NCBI GenBank assembly: GCA_910588635.1
Contig: CAJUPW010000002.1
Location: 1-64,000, forward strand
DNA length: 64,000 bases
Direction of reading: 5' to 3'
Source of the DNA: an uncultured Oscillospiraceae bacterium
Lineage (GTDB): Bacteria > Bacillota > Clostridia > Oscillospirales > Oscillospiraceae
The notes below the pieces were generated by a model. That model saw only the letters and a program-made list of their open reading frames with translations. It ran no database searches and was not told the origin of the DNA. Below, one piece after another: positions 43,302 to 51,286 of the stretch. Position 1 is the stretch's first letter. Each line of letters opens with the position of its first letter. The position numbers and the translations under genes were made by a program.

Positions 43302-44378
43302 ATGAAACGAATGACATATATCATGATGACGCTGGTATTATTGTTGTGTTCTTGCGGACAGCCCAATACAATCGTCGAGAAGGATAATAATACTCCCACT
43401 TGGCAGGAGCAGTACGATTTGGGTGTTCGTTACCTGTCCAAGGGAAACTATGAAGAAGCTATCATAGCGTTTACTGCTGCGATTGAGATTGATCCTAAGC
43501 AAGCTCCCGCTTATGTAGGTCGCGGCGATGCGTATGTTTCGTCTGGTGAGACAGAGGAGAATCTTGCGATGGCACGGGCTGATTATGAAATGGCCATTGA
43601 ACTGAATGAAACCAACACAGATGCTTATCTGGGTCTGGCTAATGTGTATATCCAACAAGGAGACCATGATATGGCTCTGAGGATCTTACAGAAAGCTTTG
43701 GAAAAAGTAAATGAAAATCAGGCTATTTTAGACGCAATCGAAAAGCTAGATGTTAAAGGTACTTATGGACAAACTGAATTCCAGCTTCGTCCTGATTACA
43801 TCGATTTAGACAATATGTCACTTGAACAAAAAGATTATATTGAGTTGGCTGTAAATGCTGTGCGCAGTAATGACAGAGCCGGTCTGTTTAGCTTATATAA
43901 TAGTACGGTTCCTTTTTTAGGTAGGGTATACACAATATGGGAAGGATACAAGGTCCAACTTTCCTTTGGTTACGGAGATCCCATTCAAAAAACTGCTTTG
44001 AGCATAGATGTGGAGATTCGCCCAGAAAATGGAACTGGATTCTATGCGAATATAAGCGATATGTCCCTCTGTCAATCGAGTTGCGTTTGTGAAGACTGGC
44101 AGTGGAACGGGGATGTTACCCAATCAGTATATAATATTGTTGGTACGAACGGAGAACTCCAGCTATCATGGGAAGATACTGGCACATTAAAAAATAACTT
44201 GAGAGAGGGAACATTTTCACATAAATATATGAATCATAACTTTACGGAAGTGTATCAAAATGGAGTTTTAATGGAGCGTGATGGAGTTGAAGAGAATGAT
44301 TCCATGATACATACAGGTACGCTGTACACGTATCCTGAATCCATGCTTAATGAAGTAATAGACGATATCTATTGGTAA
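43302..44378 (+). CDS. TPR-head lipoprotein 12, C-x-D-W-Q-W-N-G tail
   Basis: This 358-residue lipoprotein starts MKRMTYIMMTLVLLLCSCGQ (lipobox LCSC, Cys 18), almost the signal peptide of lipoprotein 4. The head has YLSKGNYEEA. The tail (YGQTEFQLRPDYIDL, WEGYKVQLSFGYG, SSCVCEDWQWNG, ESMLNEVIDDIYW) matches lipoproteins 9 and 10. The same 5' end with different 3' modules in genes 4 and 12 is the clearest sign of module shuffling in the array. It is the last member. Confidence 0.77.
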   Translation: MKRMTYIMMTLVLLLCSCGQPNTIVEKDNNTPTWQEQYDLGVRYLSKGNYEEAIIAFTAAIEIDPKQAPAYVGRGDAYVSSGETEENLAMARADYEMAIELNETNTDAYLGLANVYIQQGDHDMALRILQKALEKVNENQAILDAIEKLDVKGTYGQTEFQLRPDYIDLDNMSLEQKDYIELAVNAVRSNDRAGLFSLYNSTVPFLGRVYTIWEGYKVQLSFGYGDPIQKTALSIDVEIRPENGTGFYANISDMSLCQSSCVCEDWQWNGDVTQSVYNIVGTNGELQLSWEDTGTLKNNLREGTFSHKYMNHNFTEVYQNGVLMERDGVEENDSMIHTGTLYTYPESMLNEVIDDIYW

Positions 44379-44432
44379 TACCTATCCTGTTCCTATATCA
44401 CATTTGGGTGTAATAGATGGGAGGAAGTTTCT

Positions 44433-45554
44433 TTGAAAAAACATGGTATTCGTCTTTTAGGGTCACTTATAGTTACTGCAATCGCAGTTTGCTGCTGCCT
44501 AACAGTTGTGCATGCATCTAATTATCATGATGTATCTGATAACGATTGGCATACTGAAGCAATTGAATATGTCAGGGAAGTCGGCTTAATGGAGGGAACC
44601 GGTAATGGAAATTTTCAGCCAGATCAGCAATTAACCAGAGCTCAAATAGTTGCTATTTTACATCGACTGGCAGGAAGTCCCGATGTGGGATACATGGGCC
44701 ACTTTCAAGATGTTCCGACAGATGTATGGTATAGCCGTCCCGTCGCTTGGGCTTATGAAAAAGGCATTGTACATGGCACGTCAGGAACAACATTTTCACC
44801 CTCGTCCAAAATAACCAGAGAGCAGCTTGCTGTAATTATTTACAACTACCTTAAAGCGGAAGGCATTGAGCTTGAAGATGCCGAGAACGCTCGGTGGCGT
44901 ATGAAAGATTGCTGGTCTGTATCCTATTATGCAGAAGATGGTGTTATAATGGTATGTGAAGCGGGCCTGATGAATCCAGACCAGCAGTATAACTTCAACC
45001 CTCAGAGTGGCGTTACACGGGCAGATGCAGCAGTTGTGTTTATGCGATTGAGCAAGGCTCTTTCCGGAGAACGCTTGACAGGTATGCTGATTCCAAATAC
45101 AAAAATTGATTTTTCTACATATTCACAGAAAGAAAAGAATGCCAGCGCATTGGCTGTGGCGAAGCATATCGTGTCGGTCATTCCCTCTGATCGAGATGAT
45201 GCGGAACGAATCGCAATGGCGGCACATATTGTTTCGCATTACAGTAAATTCTGTGAGTACACCATGTCTGGTAAGGATTATCGTACCGCTTATGGCGTGT
45301 TTGTCAAAGGAGAGTATTCCTGCGCTGGCTCAACTCGGGCACTTGGTTTGGTGTTGACCTACATGGGCTACGAATGGCGGCATATAAACGAAAACCAATA
45401 TAGTCATCAATGGTGTGAGCTAACTGTGAATGGCCGGACTCTTATTGCAGATGGACAAACTGGGGAGGTCCGTTATGAGGATGGCGACTCAACAGAGCTT
45501 GTCAGTCATTTGTTTGTAGGCTTTATTGATCCTTGGCCATATACCTTGCAATAA
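44433..45554 (+). CDS. Secreted SLH-domain protein with transglutaminase-like domain
   Basis: The start is TTG 44433, seven bases after GGGAGG, with a signal peptide (ends near VVHAS). The 373 residues hold three S-layer homology domains (~30-210; motifs FQPDQQLTRAQIVAIL, FSPSSKITREQLAVIIYNYL, FNPQSGVTRADAAVVF) and then a transglutaminase/protease-like domain. The triad is visible: Cys297 (YSCAGST), His325 (YSHQW) and Asp340 (IADGQTG). SLH domains bind pyruvylated wall polymers, so the enzyme would be held at the wall and could cross-link or cleave proteins. It is the last gene of the ESX-like block. Confidence 0.85.
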   Translation: MKKHGIRLLGSLIVTAIAVCCCLTVVHASNYHDVSDNDWHTEAIEYVREVGLMEGTGNGNFQPDQQLTRAQIVAILHRLAGSPDVGYMGHFQDVPTDVWYSRPVAWAYEKGIVHGTSGTTFSPSSKITREQLAVIIYNYLKAEGIELEDAENARWRMKDCWSVSYYAEDGVIMVCEAGLMNPDQQYNFNPQSGVTRADAAVVFMRLSKALSGERLTGMLIPNTKIDFSTYSQKEKNASALAVAKHIVSVIPSDRDDAERIAMAAHIVSHYSKFCEYTMSGKDYRTAYGVFVKGEYSCAGSTRALGLVLTYMGYEWRHINENQYSHQWCELTVNGRTLIADGQTGEVRYEDGDSTELVSHLFVGFIDPWPYTLQ

Positions 45555-45696
45555 CAAGGCATTGTGACATGGAAAAAGATTAGTTGCGAAAGCCCATATA
45601 TTTCGTAATATGAACTGAACCATTTTGTGCGGACAGAACAATAAAGTGCCCTGGCAGGAAATTGAATCGCCCCAGTAAAAGTGGACAATAGACAAA

Positions 45697-45737
45697 ATAC
45701 CCCCTATGTAGGAAAAAAGAGACTACATAGGGGGTAT
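45697..45737. terminator. Bidirectional terminator at the end of the ESX-like block
   Basis: Perfect 15-bp arms (ATACCCCCTATGTAG / CTACATAGGGGGTAT, 45697-45711 and 45723-45737) have A-rich sequence on one side and T-rich on the other. It separates the plus-strand block from the minus-strand conjugation block. Confidence 0.85.
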
Positions 45738-45786
45738 TGTTATTAAGCTTTCTTCTCGGATGCTTGCGAAATATCGTTGAAGCCTG

Positions 45787-46482
45787 TCAAACCCGCTGGA
45801 AAATGATTTGCTTACGCAGGTACAGATTCGCTACCGCCGCAGTGACGTATTCTCGACTCTTAGCCACCAGCATCATGTCGGGGATGTTGTCGCTGGTGGT
45901 GGTGTCGTCATTGTAAAGGACGTCCATCAGCTTTTCATCGGTGGAAACATCCCTCACCCCCAGTTCGGCGCACTTGATCAGTTCGGCGGTGGAGAGCAGG
46001 GCCTGACGGGACAGCGCCATCACTTGGGCCTCCTGCTCACTGGGGCGATCCCGCCGGAACAGCTCCCGCGCCTTAGCGACAGGGATTCCCCTGAGAACCG
46101 TCAGCTTCAGGAACGCCGCCACCCGCAGGGGCAGGCTCTCAGACAGGGGGACCACATACAGACCGCCCAGCAGATCGTACAGCGCCTCAAAGTCCGTCGC
46201 ACCCGTCCCGGATGCCACCAGTCCCCGTGTGCAGAGGCGGCCCAGACAGTCCTCCAGCGTCCGCAGAGCGGGAATGGCGCAGTCCTGATCCAGCTTGTGA
46301 TACTCTGCCTCGATCTGGGAGAGATCCAGCAGCCGCCAATTGAGTGCGGTCCAAAGGGCCATCTCCTGGATGTCCACGCAGTATTCCATCTGGTTGATGA
46401 TGATGACTGGGTAGCTCTGGCCATGGCTGTTGATTCTCCGTTTGAAGTGGCCCACCGCCGTATAATAAGTTTGTTTGCTCAT
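45787..46482 (-). CDS. Hypothetical conserved element protein
   Basis: The start MSKQTYYTAVGHF at 46482 has GGGAGG eight bases upstream; the longer frame to 46545 overlaps the upstream gene. The 231-residue soluble protein reads KRRINSHGQSYPVIIINQMEY, then helical segments, EAQVMALSRQALLSTAELIK and a C-terminal LRKQIIFQRV. It has no catalytic motif that I recognise. It is the last gene of a minus-strand cluster with a sigma-like gene and a zinc-finger gene, a group typical of Clostridia integrative elements. Confidence 0.55.
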   Translation of the reverse strand: MSKQTYYTAVGHFKRRINSHGQSYPVIIINQMEYCVDIQEMALWTALNWRLLDLSQIEAEYHKLDQDCAIPALRTLEDCLGRLCTRGLVASGTGATDFEALYDLLGGLYVVPLSESLPLRVAAFLKLTVLRGIPVAKARELFRRDRPSEQEAQVMALSRQALLSTAELIKCAELGVRDVSTDEKLMDVLYNDDTTTSDNIPDMMLVAKSREYVTAAVANLYLRKQIIFQRV

Positions 46483-46516
46483 AAAGAAACCTCCCAAATT
46501 GTTGTGATATTCTTTT

Positions 46517-47065
46517 TTACGGATTTGTGCCGCCGTTTTCAACAAGAGACAAATCTTTTTTCAGCTTCTGAGTAGCCCGAGAGATCCACGCCCCTACGTG
46601 GTTGGGTTGGACGCCGTAGAGTTTGGCAATGTCTGTCCCGTTGTACCCGACGATCTTCAGTTCCAGCGCCTCCACACCCAGTTTTGCCACGCCGCTGTAT
46701 GTACGCTTGCCGTACTCCAGCACCTGCTCCACATACAGGCTGCTGTCGCTGTCCCAGGTCGCTGCGCCGCGCTGGGATGCCTCAGCATTCCAATCCTCCA
46801 GGGATACCACCGGCACGGTCCGGCTCTGGATCTTCCGGCAGTAGTCCACCAAATGGTTGCGGATGACGGAAATGGCATAGGAGTGAAACTGGGCCCCTTG
46901 CTGATCGTCAAAGGTCTCTGTCGCCCGCCAGAGGGCGATGCAGCCCTCCTGGTAGAGATCATCGTACTCCAGGCCGCATACGCCCGAATTGACACGAATG
47001 AAGCAGCCGATGACCCAGTGGACACAGTTCAGATGCTCCTCAATCAGTTGATCCCGTCTGTTCAT
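46517..47065 (-). CDS. Sigma-70-like factor of the element
   Basis: The start MNRRDQLIEEHLNCVH at 47065 has GGAGG and GCAGC before it; the track start lies inside the neighbour. The 182 residues show region 2 (DDLYQEGCIALWRATETFD ... FHSYAISVIRNHLVDYCRK) and a region-4-like helix-turn-helix (LKIVGYNGTDIAKLYGV, VGAWISRATQKLKKDL). It should direct RNA polymerase to element promoters, probably those of the conjugation genes. It is placed 17 bases after the zinc-finger gene in one operon. Confidence 0.8.
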   Translation of the reverse strand: MNRRDQLIEEHLNCVHWVIGCFIRVNSGVCGLEYDDLYQEGCIALWRATETFDDQQGAQFHSYAISVIRNHLVDYCRKIQSRTVPVVSLEDWNAEASQRGAATWDSDSSLYVEQVLEYGKRTYSGVAKLGVEALELKIVGYNGTDIAKLYGVQPNHVGAWISRATQKLKKDLSLVENGGTNP

Positions 47066-47082
47066 AGCTGCACCTCCACCTC

Positions 47083-47481
47083 CTATGCCGCACATCGGTC
47101 GGCACTGGTGAAACAGCCGCACAGGTCAATGACCTGCTCACAGCGGAACTCTGAGAAGCGTCCGATATGGGCTTCGCTTTCCGGGAGGCCCAGCTGTACC
47201 TGGAGCCAGCGGTAGGCTTCCTTGCGGGTCATCAGGCCCCGCTCCCAAAGCTGGTTCAGGGCGATGTGGGCCTGCCGCCGCTTCTGCCGCAGGGATTTGT
47301 CCGCCAGCGTGCCCATAGGCAGATGGCTGTCCCGGTGAGCGGACACATAAGCGTTGCAGGCAGGAAAGCGAGCGCAGACATAGACCTCCTCACCGGGGGC
47401 GGCACGCTCATGCACCACCGACGCGGGTCGAAGGAGCGCCCGGGAGCGGCAATAGGGACATTTAATGTTGACGTGTTTCAT
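47083..47481 (-). CDS. DUF3268-type zinc-finger protein
   Basis: The 132-residue protein has two Cys pairs in an N-terminal zinc ribbon: CPYCRSRALL at residue 8 and YVCARFPACNAYVS near 35-45, like the C4 fingers of topoisomerase I. A basic helical part follows (LADKSLRQKRRQAHIALNQLWE). A second Cys cluster is near the end (FRCEQVIDLCGCF). From memory this fits DUF3268 proteins of integrative elements. DNA or RNA binding is likely from the fold; the actual role is unknown. Confidence 0.7.
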   Translation of the reverse strand: MKHVNIKCPYCRSRALLRPASVVHERAAPGEEVYVCARFPACNAYVSAHRDSHLPMGTLADKSLRQKRRQAHIALNQLWERGLMTRKEAYRWLQVQLGLPESEAHIGRFSEFRCEQVIDLCGCFTSADRCAA

Positions 47482-47658
47482 GGAGATACCTTCTTTCTAT
47501 CAATTCTGTGTAGGCTGAGAGCTGGTTCCTGTACGAAGGAAACCATATTCAATTGTGTGGATGTGTCAGGTTTGCCCTGTTTTCAACTCTCATTTCAATA
47601 CGCACCGCTCAAGGGCAAATTGGGCCCGTGATTTTGTAAACTTTTTGTAAATAAAAAA

Positions 47659-47695
47659 GCCTGTACACCCCAGGTAAGGGTGTACAGGCAAAAAT
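47659..47695 (-). terminator. Terminator of the C39-peptidase gene
   Basis: GCCTGTACACC / GGTGTACAGGC (47659-47669 and 47679-47689) is followed, on the minus strand, by a run of T. It ends the operon that comes down from the VirB genes. Confidence 0.8.
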
Positions 47696-47721
47696 AGAAG
47701 ATGTTTTTATGCAAGAACCTC

Positions 47722-48975
47722 TCATAATCCAATAATCCAGAACGGCCCTCCCGCCGCAGCTCGCTTGCTGGCCTCGTTCAAGATGATGGACAGATTCCAC
47801 AGTTTCCCGCTCCGCTTGTAGCTGGCGGGGTCGGCCACCATGATTTTACCGTCAGCTGTGACACCTCGGAGAACCATGAAATGTCCGCCGGAGGTAAAGT
47901 GCCCCTTGGTCATGATCGCTACCACCAGTTTGCCCTCCGAGAGCGCGTCCACAATGCGCTGGGGCTCGGACGCCGTACAGCCCTCCACAGTCAGCCCCCA
48001 CGCTTTTGCCGCATTGGGGATCAGGGAGTGGTAGGAACCGCTCTTGCTGCACCAGCCGCCATTTTTATAGGCCCATTCCGCCATTTCAATGGGGTCTACA
48101 ATGTTGCCTGTCAGGGAGGACACCACAATGGACATGGAGGTGGGGCCGCAGCCGTAGCCACCGATGTTGTCTGTGCCATAGGGCTTGTTGGCCCAGCGTT
48201 CATCCAGTTGGTTGAAGTAGACGACCTCCGTGGCGCCGTCGGTAAAGCGGACATCTCCAAGCGAAGCAATCGTGGTACCGCCGTACTCCGTGTACTGGAG
48301 CATTCCGTCACCCAAGAACAGGCTGAGGTTCTGGGCGTAATCATCCGCCAGGACCTTCTGATCATCTGTCAGGTGAAAGACCGTATCAGCGAAATAACCC
48401 TCTCCATTGTAGGAGAGGGTGTAGATGTACCAGATTTCCTCCTTTGTCTCCACCACATCCTCGGTCTCGGGATCATCGTCCTCCACCGTGCGCGTCTCAT
48501 TGGTGCGAGTGTAAGAATAGAGACTGCTCTTACTCTGTCGGAGTACAGCCTGCATGTCTGCCAGGGAGATGGTATCCCAGCTCTCGCCCTTGGCAGCGCA
48601 GTATTGGGCGATAAAAGAATTGACGTTGCTGGTCATATCGCTGGCGTAAGGATTGACGATTTCGTAGTTGTCACCGCCCGTAGAGGCAAAATCCTGAGCG
48701 ATCCGGGCCTCTGCGTCAGTGATACCCTCGCCCAGAACCTGATTGACGGCAAAGGCGATGTTATTGGTGTTTTGGACGATGGCGGCGTTGTCGTTGAGGA
48801 TAGGCTGGCTGGAGCTGCCGCTGCTGGTCAGGCCACCGAAAATCAGGGAGGGCAACATGAGGATGAACAGCACTGGGATCATGAGCAGGGCAAGGGCTGC
48901 GGCGAGAAATTTCTTGCCATGCTGTGCGGCGTACAGTGCGGCTCCCGCTACCGCGCCGTAGGGCCCGCCCACCAC
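47722..48975 (-). CDS. Membrane-anchored C39-like cysteine peptidase of the conjugation system
   Basis: The 417 residues start at a GTG (48975). One membrane helix is at ~22-48, then a ~200-residue linker, then a peptidase domain with GCGPTSM (Cys276), HFMVLRG (His365) and a DPAS (Asp382) motif, the papain-like C39 triad. Proteins of this plan sit next to VirB4 in clostridial conjugative elements, where they cut peptidoglycan or process proteins outside. The frame stays open ~115 bases upstream (KLNENEKSSLSQAASTAQTI...) without an ATG, GTG or TTG, so the normal start may be damaged. A zinc-ribbon gene on the other strand borders it. Confidence 0.82.
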   Translation of the reverse strand: MVGGPYGAVAGAALYAAQHGKKFLAAALALLMIPVLFILMLPSLIFGGLTSSGSSSQPILNDNAAIVQNTNNIAFAVNQVLGEGITDAEARIAQDFASTGGDNYEIVNPYASDMTSNVNSFIAQYCAAKGESWDTISLADMQAVLRQSKSSLYSYTRTNETRTVEDDDPETEDVVETKEEIWYIYTLSYNGEGYFADTVFHLTDDQKVLADDYAQNLSLFLGDGMLQYTEYGGTTIASLGDVRFTDGATEVVYFNQLDERWANKPYGTDNIGGYGCGPTSMSIVVSSLTGNIVDPIEMAEWAYKNGGWCSKSGSYHSLIPNAAKAWGLTVEGCTASEPQRIVDALSEGKLVVAIMTKGHFTSGGHFMVLRGVTADGKIMVADPASYKRSGKLWNLSIILNEASKRAAAGGPFWIIGL

Positions 48976-49145
48976 CGCGCCTTTTGCGGCAGTGGAGATG
49001 GCCTTGCCGGTTTTGATAGCCCCGTGGATAGTTTGAGCAGTGCTGGCCGCTTGGGACAGACTGCTTTTTTCATTCTCGTTCAGTTTGGATACCCCCTGTC
49101 TTGTGTATTGGTTTTAATTCTGCTATAATGACGCAGGTGATTGAA

Positions 49146-49307
49146 ATGATTTTTGTCTGTGATAAGTGCCATTTTATCTTCAGCCGCACGACTGAACCGG
49201 AGCAGTGCCCCGACTGCGGGAAATACGCTGTCCGCCCGGCGGGTGAAGCGGAGCGGCAGGAATATGAGGAACATCTGAAAGAGTTCCAGGGGGATGGAAA
49301 TGGCTGA
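49146..49307 (+). CDS. Small zinc-ribbon protein
   Basis: The start ATG 49146 has GCAGGTG six bases before. The 53 residues contain FVCDKCHF and QCPDCGKYAVR, two CxxC pairs of a zinc ribbon, and an acidic tail (ERQEYEEHLKEF). It overlaps the next gene start. Function unknown; such ribbons often accompany DNA-binding proteins. Plus strand, in a minus-strand region, so it belongs to a small inserted cassette (49.1-50.7 kb). Confidence 0.55.
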   Translation: MIFVCDKCHFIFSRTTEPEQCPDCGKYAVRPAGEAERQEYEEHLKEFQGDGNG

Positions 49308-49704
49308 CCACTCGCAGCGTGAGCGTATCACGAAATACGCAAATGACAGATTTGGAACAGAGGCGGAACACCTTTGGGCGGATGAGCCAGGATTTGCGGT
49401 ATTTCGTCACCCGTCCAGCAAAAAGTGGTATGGCATTATTATGGATGTGCCCTCTGGCAAGCTGGGTCTTACTGGTGAGCAGTTTGTGGATGTCATGAAT
49501 GTGAAATGTAACCCGATTATGATTGGTTCATTGCTCTCGGAGAAGGGCTTTCTTCCGGCCTACCACATGAATAAAAACCACTGGATTTCCATTGTCCTGG
49601 ATGAATCCGTCCCAGATGACCAAATTTTCCCGCTGCTGGAATTGAGCTATGACAGTGTTGCCCCTAAGCGTAAGAAAAAGCGGACTCAACAAGCGGAAGA
49701 ATAA
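49300..49704 (+). CDS. MmcQ/YjbR-family DNA-binding protein
   Basis: The 134-residue protein fits the YjbR/CyaY-like fold of the MmcQ family: ITKYANDRFGTEAEHLWAD ... FAVFRHPSSKKWYGIIMDV ... FLPAYHMNKNHWISIVLDE. The ATG at 49300 follows CCAGGGGG; ATG 49294 is possible. These proteins bind DNA but have little known physiology. The stop overlaps the 3' end of the HD-GYP gene on the other strand by 19 bases. Confidence 0.75.
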   Translation: MADHSQRERITKYANDRFGTEAEHLWADEPGFAVFRHPSSKKWYGIIMDVPSGKLGLTGEQFVDVMNVKCNPIMIGSLLSEKGFLPAYHMNKNHWISIVLDESVPDDQIFPLLELSYDSVAPKRKKKRTQQAEE

Positions 49705-50303
49705 ACTGCTTTGGAAATTGCACCGATGTGTTGCGCAAAGCAGGCCAGGAGTAGCGGATGAAAGACGCCGCAGGCTCCGGACAAAATCATATCCCTGGCC
49801 TGATCCGGCGGATAGGCCGGTTTATAGACCCGGGGATGAATGAGAGCGTCAAAGGCGTCGGCCAGCCCCACTACCTGCACCCAGGGAGTGATGTCCTCTC
49901 CGGCCAGCCGGTCGGGATAGCCGGAGCCGTCCCAACGCTCATGGTGGTGGCGGCACACGTCACAGATGGCGGGGAACGCCTCACACTTCCGCAGTTCCGG
50001 TATCTGCTCCAGCAGTTCGCAGCCCTGGGTGGTATGGGACTTCATAACCTCAAATTCTTCACGGGTCAGGTGTCCCGGTTTGTTGAGAATTTCCTGCGGG
50101 ATAGCCCGCTTGCCCACATCATGGAGTAGAGCAAGAGCGGCATAGAGCCGAATCTCCTCTGCGGTCAGGGTCGGAATGACGGCGGCGGCAGAAAAAGCAC
50201 GCAGAAGCTGCTCGGTCAGATTTTCAAACTGTGTGCTGTGGGGAGAGTGGTCAATGAGAAGCTGCTCCCGGCGCAGGACAGTAAAAGCAGGTTCTATATT
50301 CAA
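49686..50303 (-). CDS. HD-GYP-type phosphohydrolase domain protein
   Basis: The start is most likely TTG 50303, six bases after GAGGTG; the frame extends to 50807 but that part is antisense to the next gene and to the terminator. The 205 residues hold an HD-GYP domain: HDVGKRAIP (His-Asp pair), SHTTQGCELLEQI, RHHHERWDGSGYP. HD-GYP proteins break down cyclic di-GMP or related dinucleotides. There is no receiver or sensor part, so this is a minimal form. Confidence 0.78.
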   Translation of the reverse strand: MNIEPAFTVLRREQLLIDHSPHSTQFENLTEQLLRAFSAAAVIPTLTAEEIRLYAALALLHDVGKRAIPQEILNKPGHLTREEFEVMKSHTTQGCELLEQIPELRKCEAFPAICDVCRHHHERWDGSGYPDRLAGEDITPWVQVVGLADAFDALIHPRVYKPAYPPDQARDMILSGACGVFHPLLLACFAQHIGAISKAVYSSAC

Positions 50304-50348
50304 ATTTTTCACCTCGAAAAAGATAGGTTGAATAGGAGAAATTGCAAT

Positions 50349-50681
50349 ATGAGCATTGTGATGAATCTGTACTATACGGGGAAAAATGGGAGCGCCCGTA
50401 AATTTGCCGAAGAAATGGAGCACAGCGGAACCGCCGATTTGATCCGCCAGGAAGAGGGAAACGAGCGGTACGCCTATTTCTTCCCAATGGATGAACCGGA
50501 GACCGTACTGCTGATTGATATATGGAAAGATCAAGCCTCCATTGACCAACACCACGCATCCCCCATGATGGGGACGATTGCCCAACTTCGGGAAAAATAT
50601 AATCTGCATATGAGGGCCGAGCGGTATGTCACCGATACGGATGGAGTTCCTGCCACTGACTCCCAATTCATAAGGCACTAA
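50349..50681 (+). CDS. ABM-family monooxygenase-like protein
   Basis: The ATG at 50349 has AGGAGA nine bases upstream and gives 110 residues in the dimeric alpha/beta barrel plan of antibiotic-biosynthesis monooxygenase (quinol monooxygenase YgiN) proteins: MNLYYTGKNGSARKFAEEME ... NERYAYFFPMDEPETVLLID ... WKDQASIDQHHAS. It belongs with its neighbours to a short cassette inside the conjugation region. Substrate unknown. Confidence 0.7.
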   Translation: MSIVMNLYYTGKNGSARKFAEEMEHSGTADLIRQEEGNERYAYFFPMDEPETVLLIDIWKDQASIDQHHASPMMGTIAQLREKYNLHMRAERYVTDTDGVPATDSQFIRH

Positions 50682-50684
50682 GCG

Positions 50685-50712
50685 GGAGGGGCGGTCTTTT
50701 GACCGCCCCTCC
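50685..50712. terminator. Bidirectional terminator at the end of the virB4 transcript
   Basis: GGAGGGGCGGTC / GACCGCCCCTCC (50685-50696 and 50701-50712), loop TTTT, serves both the ABM gene (plus) and the virB4/surface-protein remnant (minus). Confidence 0.8.
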
Positions 50713-50719
50713 GTTGTGT

Positions 50720-51286
50720 TTAATATCCAGTTTTGGGGAGGGTAGGAACGTAGGTAGGCGTCAGCTTGCGGATCAGTGTGACCCAAGTGGCTTGACCAGT
50801 CTGCCATGTTCCCTGATATTTGCCGCCCACATCAGCTCGGTTGATCAGCTGGTAGCCGTTGGCCGCCGTGCCGCTGACGGTGACCGTCAGGGTGGGCTGA
50901 GCCACCGACTGGAAGCCCACGGGAACCTTGCCGAAGTCCAGATAGATGTCCGTGACATACTCTCCGGCCTGGGTGGGGATAGCGTTCAGGCTAAAAGAGT
51001 AGTTGCTGCTGGTAATCAGGTTGGATGCCAGCACCTGATAGACCCCGGAGTAGTTGGTCTTATAGAGAATGCGGTAGTTGAGCCGGGCGCTGTAAGTGCC
51101 AGTGGTGAAGATGGTCGCCCGGGCCGCATCGGTGGGAATCCGGTCATGCCAGTAAAATTCGCTGAGCGGCACGTTGCTGGTGTTGGCGACGGTGAAGTCA
51201 TACCGCATCTGGCTCCCGGCCAGCGCCTCGGCGTTGCCTCGCTTGGTGATGGTCACGCCCAGGTTGGAGGGCTTGTCGTAGTCGCT
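50720..51286 (-). pseudogene. 3' remnant of an LPxTG surface protein
   Basis: Only the last ~188 codons remain: DYDKPSNLGVTITKRGNAEA, then an Ig/adhesin-like beta domain (DFTVANTSNVPLSEFYWHD, LNYRILYKTNYSGVYQ) and a C-terminal LPKTGY. In conjugative elements of this group, as I recall, such a protein is a large collagen-binding or SpaA-like surface protein ending with LPxTG. It has no start of its own; its frame is joined, one base out of step, to the end of virB4 at 51284-51290. Confidence 0.8.

Noticed and set aside
28043..44378. Regular repeats that might be taken for a CRISPR or a tandem-repeat array
   Set aside because: The repeats are ~350-base coding heads of lipoprotein genes with normal codons, spaced by whole tails; there are no short spacer-repeat units.
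47609..47800. Small minus-strand ORF over the terminator after the C39 peptidase
   Set aside because: Covers the hairpin and reads out of frame of the peptidase; no ribosome site.
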